Part shown: positions 1-7,325 of the stretch, piece after piece | Layout of the letters: every line of letters starts with the position of its first letter | Numbering within the stretch: position 1 is the first letter of the stretch | DNA from: Clostridiales bacterium | Lineage (GTDB): Bacteria; Bacillota; Clostridia; Oscillospirales; CAG-272 | DNA length: 51,866 nucleotides | Assembly: GCA_022800625.1 (NCBI GenBank) | Contig: JAAWQR010000015.1 | Coordinates: 1-51,866, forward strand | Direction: 5' to 3' | Notes under the pieces: generated by a model | What the model was told of the DNA's origin: nothing | The model's input: the letters and a program-made list of their open reading frames with translations, nothing else | Databases searched by the model: none | Position numbers and translations under genes: made by a program

Positions 1-192
1 AGTTTATACGTTTGAAAATAAAGTGTGCAAAGATCGGATGTCAGCCGTTTTCAGACATGATTTGTGTCTTTCGCCCAAAAAGCGAGGGCAAATTTCGCCG
101 TCGGCAAAAGCGACACAAATCCAAAGAGATCATGGAGTTTATACGTTTGAAAATAAAGTGAATGCAGCGCGAATATCAGCCGTTTTCAGACA
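1..192. repeat. two tandem copies of a 57-bp motif plus an inverted repeat
   Basis: The 25-nt segment at 1-25 recurs exactly at 136-160, and a second 17-nt segment TCAGCCGTTTTCAGACA at 41-57 recurs at 176-192, so a bipartite 57-bp unit repeats with a 135-bp period. Between the copies, GATTTGTGTC near 59-68 can pair with GACACAAATC near 112-121 with further partial pairing inward. An open frame runs through the region into maf, but the protein it would add resembles nothing in the Maf family. I read this as intergenic repeat DNA, possibly the end of a longer array that begins outside the window. Confidence 0.7.
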
Positions 193-214
193 CAGGAAAG
201 GCACGGTTATAAAT

Positions 215-880
215 ATGGCGGAAAAAATTAAAATAATTTTAGCATCAGCGTCTCCGAGGCGTCATGAATTGCTGAGTTGTGCGGGAATTCCGCATGAAAT
301 CATAATTACCGATGCAGATGAGACACCGCGCGGCACATGCCATGACTGTGAGAATTATGCGGAATGGTTCGCTCGCTCCGTTTCTCTTCTTAAAGCAGAT
401 GCTGCATCTTCGGAAGTGAAGCCTGAGCACGGAGTGCGGACTCTTATCGTATGTGCCGATACGGTCGTATCTCCCGATTTTCCGCCGAATACACCGAGAA
501 TATTCGGAAAACCGAAGGATGAGGACGACGCACGGAGAATGCTGAAAACTCTGTCCGGAAGTGAGCATTCCGTAGTGGGCGGAATTACTGTCAGCGAGGT
601 GTTTGAGGACGCTCCGCCTCATACGGTTTCAAGATCGTACGTGACGCGTGTGTCGATGAAATCTCTGTCGGACTCGGTGATAGATAGTTATATTGAGACA
701 GGCGAGCCGTTCGGAAAAGCAGGCGCATATGCAATTCAGGGAAAGGCTTCAATGTTTGTCTGCGGTATAACCGGTGATTATGCAAATGTCGTCGGAATCT
801 CGGTAAGCGGTCTTTGTGACATTTTTAAAGAAGAATTTTCTCTTCCGGCGGAAAGTATTTTAAAGCTTAACGCTGATTGA
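215..880 (+). CDS. maf: Maf family nucleoside triphosphate pyrophosphatase
   Basis: Predicted to hydrolyse non-canonical or pyrimidine nucleoside triphosphates to the monophosphate and pyrophosphate in the cytoplasm, as Maf/YhdE proteins do. The 221-aa product opens with the family signature ILASASPRRHELL (about residues 8-20), has the conserved acidic site CADTVV (Asp82), IFGKPKDEDDARRML, and the C-terminal GKAGAYAIQGKA block. Start 215 is chosen because the Maf fold begins there and GAAAGG lies at 196-201; the frame is open upstream to 23 but that stretch is repeat DNA. Slightly longer than the usual 190-200 aa because of an insertion around residues 40-75. It precedes mreB by 26 nt; maf next to mreBCD is a common Firmicute arrangement. 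Confidence 0.92.
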   Translation: MAEKIKIILASASPRRHELLSCAGIPHEIIITDADETPRGTCHDCENYAEWFARSVSLLKADAASSEVKPEHGVRTLIVCADTVVSPDFPPNTPRIFGKPKDEDDARRMLKTLSGSEHSVVGGITVSEVFEDAPPHTVSRSYVTRVSMKSLSDSVIDSYIETGEPFGKAGAYAIQGKASMFVCGITGDYANVVGISVSGLCDIFKEEFSLPAESILKLNAD

Positions 881-906
881 ATTATCAGAAAGGTAACAGC
901 ATTTCT

Positions 907-1911
907 ATGAAAAACATCGGAATTGATCTTGGCACTGCCAATACAATAATTTATATGAAGGGGCGCGGTATTGTTCTGCGCGAGCCGTCTGTCGTAGCGC
1001 TTGACTCAAAGGGGCGCGATGTTGTAGCCGTAGGGAACGCGGCAAAGCAGATGCTCGGCAAAACGCCCGGCTCTATAAAAGCCTTGAGACCGCTGAAAGA
1101 CGGAGTTATAGCTGAATTTGACGCTACGGCGGCAATGCTCAGACACTTTTTCAAAAAGGTTTCGGGAAGCTCGATCTTCAGCCGTCCGAAAGTTATAGTT
1201 TGTATTCCCTACGGAGTGACTGAAGTAGAAAAGAGAGCCGTTGAAGACGTTACAATAGAGGCAGGAGCGCAGTCTGTCGCTCTGATTGAGGAGCCTGTGG
1301 CGGCTGCGATAGGAAGCGGACTTCGCATAGAGGATGCGCGCGGATCGATGATTGTTGATATCGGCGGCGGAACGACTGAGGTTGCAGTGCTTTCCTACGG
1401 AGGAATCGTTTTCTCAAATTCGATAAGAACAGCCGGAGACGCGATAGATTCGGCGATAACTTCATATATAAAGAGAAGATATAATGTATTGATAGGCGAG
1501 GTCACGGCGGAAACGCTCAAAAAGAGTATAGGCTGTGCGCATTCGTCATATGACAGGGGTATAATGGAAGTACGCGGACGTAATATTATAAACGGACTTC
1601 CGGCGATCCTTACACTGTCCTCTGCAGAGATCAGAGAAGCTATGCTTGACAGCATACGCACGATCATTGACAGTATTAAAAATACGCTTGAAAATACGCC
1701 GCCTGAGCTTGCTTCCGATATATATGACAGGGGAATAGTTCTTGCAGGCGGAAGCGCGCTCATTCCGGGAATCGATCTTGTTATTGCAAGATCAACCGGA
1801 ATCCGCACCTATGTTGCTAAAAATCCGATCGACTGCGTAGCCTGCGGAATCGGGCGTGTGCTTGAGGGCGGAAATGTCGGCGGCGGAGCTATAATGTTCC
1901 GCGGAAGATAG
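907..1911 (+). CDS. mreB: MreB/Mbl actin-like cell-shape protein
   Basis: Bacterial actin homologue that forms membrane-bound filaments and guides lateral peptidoglycan synthesis with MreC, MreD and the elongasome. The 334-aa length matches the family. The actin-fold ATP-binding elements are visible: GIDLGTANT at the N-terminus (phosphate 1), DIGGGTTEVAVLS near residue 150 (phosphate 2) and AGGSALIPGI near residue 280 (adenosine motif). Start 907 gives the canonical MKNIGIDLG N-terminus and lies 13 nt after GAAAGG (888-893); a start at 877 would add ten unrelated residues. Ends in TAG. A 66-nt gap with a small hairpin (1944-1953 with 1958-1970) separates it from mreC. It could be an Mbl paralogue; the sequence alone does not separate the two. 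Confidence 0.95.
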   Translation: MKNIGIDLGTANTIIYMKGRGIVLREPSVVALDSKGRDVVAVGNAAKQMLGKTPGSIKALRPLKDGVIAEFDATAAMLRHFFKKVSGSSIFSRPKVIVCIPYGVTEVEKRAVEDVTIEAGAQSVALIEEPVAAAIGSGLRIEDARGSMIVDIGGGTTEVAVLSYGGIVFSNSIRTAGDAIDSAITSYIKRRYNVLIGEVTAETLKKSIGCAHSSYDRGIMEVRGRNIINGLPAILTLSSAEIREAMLDSIRTIIDSIKNTLENTPPELASDIYDRGIVLAGGSALIPGIDLVIARSTGIRTYVAKNPIDCVACGIGRVLEGGNVGGGAIMFRGR

Positions 1912-1977
1912 GTTAGAATTATAATAGACTTTGTATAAGTTTTTTTACGCACTTATCAGTGCTGCGTAAACGGAAGC

Positions 1978-2871
1978 ATGATTTTTTTAGCCGTTCTTCG
2001 GCGGAATGTGAGCAAAAACATGAAGCGCTTTTTTAAATCAAAATTCTTTTATGTTATCACGGCGCTGACTTTGGCGGCGGTGATAATTCCGACAGTTTTG
2101 TGCCGTATGGGACTGTCGTCATATCTCAGAAGTACGGTGAATAACGTACTTACTCCCGTCAGACGGCTTGCAGACAGAGCCGCGGCTTCTCTTGAAGGAT
2201 ATGCGGAATATTTTTATCGTTTTGACAGTCTTGTTTCGGAAAATCAGCGCCTGAAAGAAGAAAATACGGCTTTAAAGGAAGAAGTTTATAATTCGCGTGA
2301 GCTGAAAGAGCAATATGATTGGCTCAGCGAATACTTGGATATCAAAATGCGCTCTCCCGATATTAAATGGGTAAACGCGTCTGTGTTCGGAGACGGTGGC
2401 GTAAGCGGTTCTGACGTATTTATGCTTGACCGCGGAAAAAATGCGGGGATTGAAAAATTTATGCCGGTAATTACGGGAGACGGACTTCTCGGTTACATCT
2501 CTGACGCCGGACATAACTGGTCAAGAGTAACGTCGGTGCTTGAAAGCTCATCTGCCGTCGGCGCCTATGTCGAGCGTTCGGGAGCGTCGGGAGTGCTGGA
2601 GGGCGACTATTTTTTAGCTTCTGACGGATTGTGCCGTCTGAGTTATCTTGACGGAGACGCCGATATAGAAGTCGGAGACCGCATTCTGACGGAGGGGTAC
2701 GGCTCGGTATATCCGCGGGATCTTACCGTAGGATATGTTGAAAAAACAGAAAAAGACGAGCTTAGCCGAACAGTTACTGCATATGTCAGACCATCTGCCT
2801 TTTCGGCTTCGGACAGTAAGATTACGGAGGTAATGGTTATAACCAGTTATGAGACCGATACGGAAGAATAA
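1978..2871 (+). CDS. mreC: rod shape-determining protein MreC
   Basis: Membrane-anchored extracytoplasmic scaffold of the elongasome that links MreB/MreD to penicillin-binding proteins. The product has a basic N-terminal tail, one transmembrane helix (about residues 26-45), a coiled coil rich in Glu and Lys (about 78-105, SENQRLKEENTALKEE), then the beta-rich MreC domain with GLLGYISDAGHNWSRV and GDRILTEGYGSVYPRDLTVGYV. Two starts are possible: 1978, or 2020, which gives MKRFFKSKF just before the helix. Neither has a strong ribosome binding site. The last 23 nt overlap mreD, so the two are translationally coupled. Confidence 0.9.
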   Translation: MIFLAVLRRNVSKNMKRFFKSKFFYVITALTLAAVIIPTVLCRMGLSSYLRSTVNNVLTPVRRLADRAAASLEGYAEYFYRFDSLVSENQRLKEENTALKEEVYNSRELKEQYDWLSEYLDIKMRSPDIKWVNASVFGDGGVSGSDVFMLDRGKNAGIEKFMPVITGDGLLGYISDAGHNWSRVTSVLESSSAVGAYVERSGASGVLEGDYFLASDGLCRLSYLDGDADIEVGDRILTEGYGSVYPRDLTVGYVEKTEKDELSRTVTAYVRPSAFSASDSKITEVMVITSYETDTEE

Positions 2872-3649
2872 AAACAGTATTCCGCCGAATACAAATAATG
2901 TATCTCCTCATACGCCGAGATACCGCGTCAGAGGGGGAAGTGCAGGCAGCAGCTCACGACCGTCGGCGCAAAAGAGCATGCGGAATGCACGGCTGTCGCA
3001 AATGAAGCCTGTGCGGACGGTGAATGCTCATAAACCTGTGGTTCCCGTGCGTATCGAAACCGATAAAGCTCCGGGTCTTTTAGAGAGATTTTATAACTGG
3101 CGGCTCGGCTTTTCGTTTGACACGGAATCTATGTTAAGGGGAATTGTTATCGGAGCTCTCCTTGTGTTTTTTGCAGTACTTCAGACAACTTTTTTGTCAA
3201 GATTTCGTCCGTTCGGAAAAACTCCCGATCTTATGCTTCCGTTTGTTATGACGGTAGGCGTTCTTGAGAGGGAAAAATGCGGCGCAGTATGCGCTCTCAT
3301 TTCGGCGTTTGTGATAGAGGCTGTGACGGGCGCATCCCTTACGCTGCTGCCGTTGCTGTATGTACCGGTTGCTGTTGCGGCGGCGCTTCTTACGTTTAAT
3401 CGTCTTATCGACAGTGTGCCGGTGATGGTGATTTATACGATATCGGCGTCACTGCTCAGAAGCGTTGTTTCCTTTATTATACTGATGTGTACCGTTAAAG
3501 GAATCGGAGTATATGCCGCAGTATTTTTAAATGTAATTCCTGAATTTTCTTCAACCGTACTGATCTCTGCTATACCTCAGATTATAACAAGGCTTGCACT
3601 GAAACCGTTTCATAAAACAAGAGCAGAACGAACAGGCATCACGGAATGA
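2849..3649 (+). CDS. mreD: MreD-like membrane protein with long N-terminal extension
   Basis: Position directly after mreC, 23-nt overlap, and a C-terminal part of about 165 aa with five or six hydrophobic helices identify it as MreD, the integral membrane partner of MreC. Typical MreD proteins are about 160-180 aa, but this one is 266 aa. The first 90 residues form a basic, Ser/Pro/Arg-rich, probably disordered cytoplasmic tail (for example RYRVRGGSAGSSSRPS) before the first helix near residue 98. Motifs in the membrane part include FLSRFRPFGKTPDLMLPFV, which resembles the MreD segment ending in PDLLL. The tail might be dispensable; an internal start near the first helix cannot be excluded. 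Confidence 0.8.
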   Translation: MRPIRKNKNSIPPNTNNVSPHTPRYRVRGGSAGSSSRPSAQKSMRNARLSQMKPVRTVNAHKPVVPVRIETDKAPGLLERFYNWRLGFSFDTESMLRGIVIGALLVFFAVLQTTFLSRFRPFGKTPDLMLPFVMTVGVLEREKCGAVCALISAFVIEAVTGASLTLLPLLYVPVAVAAALLTFNRLIDSVPVMVIYTISASLLRSVVSFIILMCTVKGIGVYAAVFLNVIPEFSSTVLISAIPQIITRLALKPFHKTRAERTGITE

Positions 3650-3707
3650 TATCAACTTTTGTACAAAATTGTAAATCATCGCTAAATGAAAGGCATTGCA
3701 ACTAAAT

Positions 3708-4343
3708 ATGGGCTTTTATGAGAAATTTTATAAGGTATTCAATAAGCTTGTTACGACTCTTTGGAGAGTAAGCTCTGAGGGTGAAGAAAATATTCCCGAT
3801 AAGGGGTGTCTGCTTATATGTAATCATACGTCTCTTTCCGACGTTATTGTACTTGAAGTTGCTGCAAAAGGTCGCCAGATCAAATACATGGCAAAAAAAG
3901 AGCTGTTCCGCGTGCCGCTTCTGAATAAGCTTATCACGGCGCTCGGCGCGTATCCCGTGGATCGCGGCGGAGCAGATGTCAAAAGCATAAAGCGAACGAT
4001 TGCTATGATAGAATCGGGGGATCTTATCGGAATGTTTCCGCAGGGAACAAGATGCCCCGGAATTGATCCGCGCACAACTGAAGTAAAGGGAGGCGTCGGC
4101 ATGATAGCTTATCATGCTAAATCCGATATTCTTCCTGTATACATCGATAATAAAAAAGGTAAAACAAAGCTTTTTCGAAAAAATCATATTATTATCGGCA
4201 AGCCGATAAAGTTTGAAGAACTGAATCTTGTGTCGGGCGGCAGAGCCGAGTATGACAGAGCGGCGCGAATGGCCTTTGATAAGGTGTGCGAGCTGAAATA
4301 TGGCGCTGATAATGAAAAAACGGCAGAGAAAGCGGATACGTGA
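3708..4343 (+). CDS. plsC: 1-acyl-sn-glycerol-3-phosphate acyltransferase (PlsC family)
   Basis: Predicted to acylate lysophosphatidic acid at position 2 in phospholipid synthesis at the inner face of the membrane. The 211-aa product has the catalytic HX4D motif in CNHTSLSDVIV, then YPVDRGGAD, and the glycerol-phosphate-binding motif as FPQGTRCPG, where the usual Glu of FPEGTRS is Gln. Start 3708 gives MGFYEKFYKVFN and lies 14 nt after GAAAGG (3688-3693); a TTG at 3696 is possible but only 2 nt from that site. The gene overlaps the start region of the ispH-rpsA fusion, a frequent Clostridial neighbour order. Confidence 0.9.
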   Translation: MGFYEKFYKVFNKLVTTLWRVSSEGEENIPDKGCLLICNHTSLSDVIVLEVAAKGRQIKYMAKKELFRVPLLNKLITALGAYPVDRGGADVKSIKRTIAMIESGDLIGMFPQGTRCPGIDPRTTEVKGGVGMIAYHAKSDILPVYIDNKKGKTKLFRKNHIIIGKPIKFEELNLVSGGRAEYDRAARMAFDKVCELKYGADNEKTAEKADT

Positions 4344-4345
4344 CG

Positions 4346-6361
4346 ATGTTGAAAATAAAAATAGCTGATAATGCAGGTTTTTGTTTTGGCGTGCGGCGTG
4401 CAACAGGACTTCTTGAAGAAGCTCTCGGCGAAAAAGAAAAAAATGGCGGCAGGGTATGCACGCTTGGGCATATTATACATAACGATTTATATCTTGAGGA
4501 CATAAAACGGCGCGGAGCGGAAATTATATCTTATGATGAGCTTGAAGATGTTTTCAACGCCGTAAGGCGCGGAGACAGAGTTACAATGATCCTGCGTGCG
4601 CACGGAGAAAAACGCGAAACCGTGGAGCTGCTTGAGAGCTTTGCTGCGGAAAACGACAGATTTATCCTGAAAAACGGAATTTGTCCGTATGTTGAAAAGG
4701 TAAGACGGATAGCCCGAGAGCATTCCGGAGAGAACAGCGTATTGATTTTGATCGGCGCTCAGGAGCATCCTGAGGTCGAGGGAATCATGAGCTGTGCAGA
4801 TTGTGAGAAATATGTTTTTCGCTGTGCAGATGAGCTTGAAAACTTCATTTTGAGTGAAAAAGGAATAAATCTGGGCAAAAAACAGGTCATAATTGCCGCG
4901 CAAACCACTCAAAAGCTGTCTGAGTGGAAAAAATGTTTAGAAAAAATAAGAAAAGTATATACAAACGCGCTGATTTTTGATACAATATGTAGTGTGACTG
5001 AAAAAAGACAATCTGAGGCATATCGCCTTGCCGCAGAATCTGACGTAACAGTTGTGATCGGAAGCGTGGGAAGCTCCAATTCACGAAAGCTGTACGAGGT
5101 CACATCCGAGGTATGTCCGAAAGTATATTTTGTCGGGAGTGCGGACGACCTTGACAGCATTAAAATTCCCGACGGATCAAAAGTATCAATAACTGCCGGC
5201 GCATCGACGCCGTACAGTGTAATACAGGAGGTATTTGAAAAAATGAGTGAGCAAATGACAGAAAATTTTGCAGAGATGCTCGAATCATCGATGAAAACTT
5301 TAAATACAGGAGATGTGGTTGAAGGCATAGTTACATCAGTTTCTTCAAATGAGATACATGTAGATCTCGGAACTAAGACTACCGGCGTTATATCATACGA
5401 CCGTGCTACAAATGATCCGCAGGCTAAGCTTGAGGATTTGTATCATGTCGGTGATACCGTACGCGCTAAAGTCGTAAAGGTAAGCGATCTCGACGGTATT
5501 GCAACTCTTGATAAAACCAGAGTTGACTCAGAGAAAAATTGGGAGAAGATCGTTGCGGCTGAAGAATCAGGCGAAATTCTTGAAGGAAAGATAATTGAAG
5601 CTGTCAAGGGCGGCGTTATTATCAATATTGATTCTGTAAGAGTGTTTATTCCCGCATCTCTTACCGGAGTTCCGAAGAGCGGTGAGCTTCAGAGCCTTGT
5701 CGGCACAACTCAAAAGGTAAAGATCATCGAGATTAAGAAGGAAAGACGCAAGGCTTACGCTTCCATAAGAGCTGTACTTCGTGAGGAGAAACGCGCTAAG
5801 GAAGACGCTTTCTGGGCTGCTATTGAAGAAGGACAGGAATTTGACGGAGAAGTAAGAAGCCTTACTTCATACGGTGCGTTCGTTGATCTCGGCGGCGTAG
5901 ACGGAATGGTTCACAACAGTGAGCTTTCATGGCAGAGAATCAAGAGTCCGGCTGAAGTTGTATCTGTCGGCGAGACTATCCATGTATATGTTAAGGAAGT
6001 TGACCGCGAAAGAAAGAGAATTTCTCTCGGATACAAGTCGGATGCTGACAACCCGTGGACTATCTTCACAAATGAGTATGAGGAAGGCGACACAGCAGAT
6101 GTTCGTATCGTAAGCCTTATGGCATTCGGTGCGTTTGCTGAGATCGTTCCCGGTGTTGACGGACTTATCCACATCAGCCAGATCACCGATCACAGAATTG
6201 CCAAGCCGGCTGACGTTCTTGAGGTAGGTCAGGTAGTTGCTGCTCAGATCACGGCAATCGACTATGACAATCACAAGGTAAGCCTTTCTATCCGCGCTCT
6301 TATGGAAGAGGACGCTGAGGAAGAAGAATTTACCGGATATTCAACAGATGATGCTGAGTAA
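4346..6361 (+). CDS. ispH: IspH (HMB-PP reductase) fused to ribosomal protein S1
   Basis: Bifunctional fusion seen in many Clostridia. Residues 1-300 are IspH, the 4Fe-4S enzyme that makes IPP and DMAPP at the end of the MEP pathway; the three cluster cysteines are visible in NAGFCFGVRRA (Cys13), ICPYVEKV (Cys113) and FDTICSVTEKRQ (Cys215), with the catalytic region around IHNDLYL and LRAHG. Residues 320-671 carry four S1 RNA-binding domains, beginning at GDVVEGIVTS, GEILEGKIIE, GQEFDGEVRSLTSYGAFVDL and GDTADVRIVSLMAFGAF. Start: ATG 4346 gives the standard MLKIKIADNAGFCFGV; an in-frame GTG at 4340 overlaps the plsC stop. The S1 half is richer in codons typical of highly expressed genes. A strong internal start lies at 5243. 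Confidence 0.95.
   Translation: MLKIKIADNAGFCFGVRRATGLLEEALGEKEKNGGRVCTLGHIIHNDLYLEDIKRRGAEIISYDELEDVFNAVRRGDRVTMILRAHGEKRETVELLESFAAENDRFILKNGICPYVEKVRRIAREHSGENSVLILIGAQEHPEVEGIMSCADCEKYVFRCADELENFILSEKGINLGKKQVIIAAQTTQKLSEWKKCLEKIRKVYTNALIFDTICSVTEKRQSEAYRLAAESDVTVVIGSVGSSNSRKLYEVTSEVCPKVYFVGSADDLDSIKIPDGSKVSITAGASTPYSVIQEVFEKMSEQMTENFAEMLESSMKTLNTGDVVEGIVTSVSSNEIHVDLGTKTTGVISYDRATNDPQAKLEDLYHVGDTVRAKVVKVSDLDGIATLDKTRVDSEKNWEKIVAAEESGEILEGKIIEAVKGGVIINIDSVRVFIPASLTGVPKSGELQSLVGTTQKVKIIEIKKERRKAYASIRAVLREEKRAKEDAFWAAIEEGQEFDGEVRSLTSYGAFVDLGGVDGMVHNSELSWQRIKSPAEVVSVGETIHVYVKEVDRERKRISLGYKSDADNPWTIFTNEYEEGDTADVRIVSLMAFGAFAEIVPGVDGLIHISQITDHRIAKPADVLEVGQVVAAQITAIDYDNHKVSLSIRALMEEDAEEEEFTGYSTDDAE
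5226..5245 (+). promoter_or_regulatory. rpsA: internal Shine-Dalgarno and start codon for free ribosomal protein S1
   Basis: A perfect AGGAGG (5226-5231) is followed after 11 nt by an in-frame ATG (5243) exactly at the junction between the IspH and S1 parts (residue 300 of the 671-aa fusion). Initiation here would make a 372-aa S1 with four domains independent of IspH. The 11-nt spacing matches other starts in this window. Seen in sequence; use as a start is inferred. Confidence 0.6.
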
Positions 6362-6374
6362 TAAGTAAAAACAT

Positions 6375-6410
6375 AAAAGCGGAGTGCCTTATCAAAGGCA
6401 CTCCGCTTTT
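6375..6410. terminator. bidirectional terminator between rpsA and hpf
   Basis: A perfect 16-bp stem (6375-6390 with 6395-6410, loop ATCA), beginning AAAAGCGG and ending CCGCTTTT, gives U-rich 3' ends on both strands. It ends the maf-rpsA transcripts and also backs up hpf from the other side. Confidence 0.9.
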
Positions 6411-6423
6411 GTCTTCACTCTGC

Positions 6424-6450
6424 GGCGGATCAGAATGATCCGCCTTTTTC
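6424..6450 (+). terminator. second Rho-independent terminator after ispH-rpsA
   Basis: Stem GGCGGATCA / TGATCCGCC (6424-6432 with 6436-6444), loop GAA, followed by TTTTTC. The U tract is on the + strand only. Confidence 0.8.
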
Positions 6451-6458
6451 TTTCGGTA

Positions 6459-6986
6459 TTATTCTTCGGGGACTATAAGACCGTAAGTGTCGCCGTGACG
6501 TTTGTATACTACGCACATTTTTGAGCTTTCCGCATCAAGGAACATATAAAAGGTGTGTCCTATCAGATTCATCTGCATGATAGCTTCTTCAACGGTCATC
6601 GGTCTGATGGGGAACGCTTTTTTGCGTATATCGAACATTATTTCTTCTTCGATGTGATCGTCCGCAATAACATCATCGGGAACGGTAAGAGACGCTTTCA
6701 TTCTCTTTTCAAGTCTTGTTTTGTTTTTGCGTATTTGTCTCTCTATAGAACTGAGACACATATCAAGCGCACTCTGGAATGTATCGCTCCGCTTCTCTGC
6801 GCGGAAGATCGTGCTACCCACAGTGATCGTAATTTCTATGATCTTGTCGTCACGTTCACATCGACAGGTTGCCGAAGCATCCGCACCTCCCGGAAAGAAT
6901 TTATCAAATTTGGCAAGCTTTTTTTCGATCAGGTTCTTAAGATCCTGCCTTACTGTAAGATGACGTCCGCTAATAGAGATGTTCAT
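6459..6986 (-). CDS. hpf: long-form ribosome hibernation promoting factor
   Basis: Binds the small subunit and dimerises 70S ribosomes into inactive 100S particles during slow growth. The 175-aa length is that of long HPF: an S30AE domain in residues 1-100 (MNISISGRHLTV, KKLAKFDKFFPGG, ETFQSAL-like FQSALDMCLSSIERQI), a linker, then the C-terminal dimerisation domain (IVRKKAF-like IRKKAFPIRPMTVEEAIMQM, FYMFLDAES). Start 6986 has AAGGTGG 7 nt upstream. Convergent with rpsA, separated by two terminators. A promoter with an extended -10 lies about 100 nt upstream. Confidence 0.95.
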   Translation of the reverse strand: MNISISGRHLTVRQDLKNLIEKKLAKFDKFFPGGADASATCRCERDDKIIEITITVGSTIFRAEKRSDTFQSALDMCLSSIERQIRKNKTRLEKRMKASLTVPDDVIADDHIEEEIMFDIRKKAFPIRPMTVEEAIMQMNLIGHTFYMFLDAESSKMCVVYKRHGDTYGLIVPEE

Positions 6987-7083
6987 AAGTCAACCACCTT
7001 TGCAATTTATTACGCCGAACGGCGCATTGTAAGAATAATTAATTTTCTACAGGTAACGTATGTGCGTCTCTTCCTGTAAATAT

Positions 7084-7092
7084 ATTATAGCA
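7084..7092 (-). promoter_or_regulatory. hpf promoter, extended -10
   Basis: Reading the minus strand, TGC-TATAAT (7092-7084) is an extended -10 element; no good -35 is visible. Transcription would start near 7077 and give a 5' UTR of about 90 nt. Confidence 0.55.
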
Positions 7093-7258
7093 CATTTTCA
7101 GCGGAAAGTACATAGCTTTTATGAAATTTTACAATAATTATTTAATAAAGGTGTCGATTTATGCTGAAATGGTTCAAAATATTATTTTTTTACCGCTCGA
7201 AAAATGAAGAAAAGTCTTGAAAATTGTCTGTAAATTGAGAATAATATCTTTAAATCGG

Positions 7259-7287
7259 TTGACAAATAGTATTTTAAATGTTAAAAT
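7259..7287 (+). promoter_or_regulatory. promoter of the ABC exporter genes
   Basis: TTGACA (7259-7264), 17-nt spacer, TAAAAT (7282-7287). The expected transcription start (about 7294) lies inside the longest open frame, so the upstream ATG at 7278 cannot be the start codon of the exporter gene made from this promoter. Confidence 0.8.
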
Positions 7288-7325
7288 TATTTGAAATAAA
7301 AATATTCTCAGAAGGTTTCAAAGAA

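Noticed and set aside
23-214. Extending Maf upstream to 23
   Set aside because: The added 64 residues are encoded by repeat DNA and do not match the family.
6555-7079. 174-codon + strand ORF opposite hpf
   Set aside because: Shadow of hpf, which has a clear SD, promoter and family motifs.
7278-7325. Exporter start at ATG 7278
   Set aside because: The -10 box at 7282-7287 puts transcription initiation after this codon.
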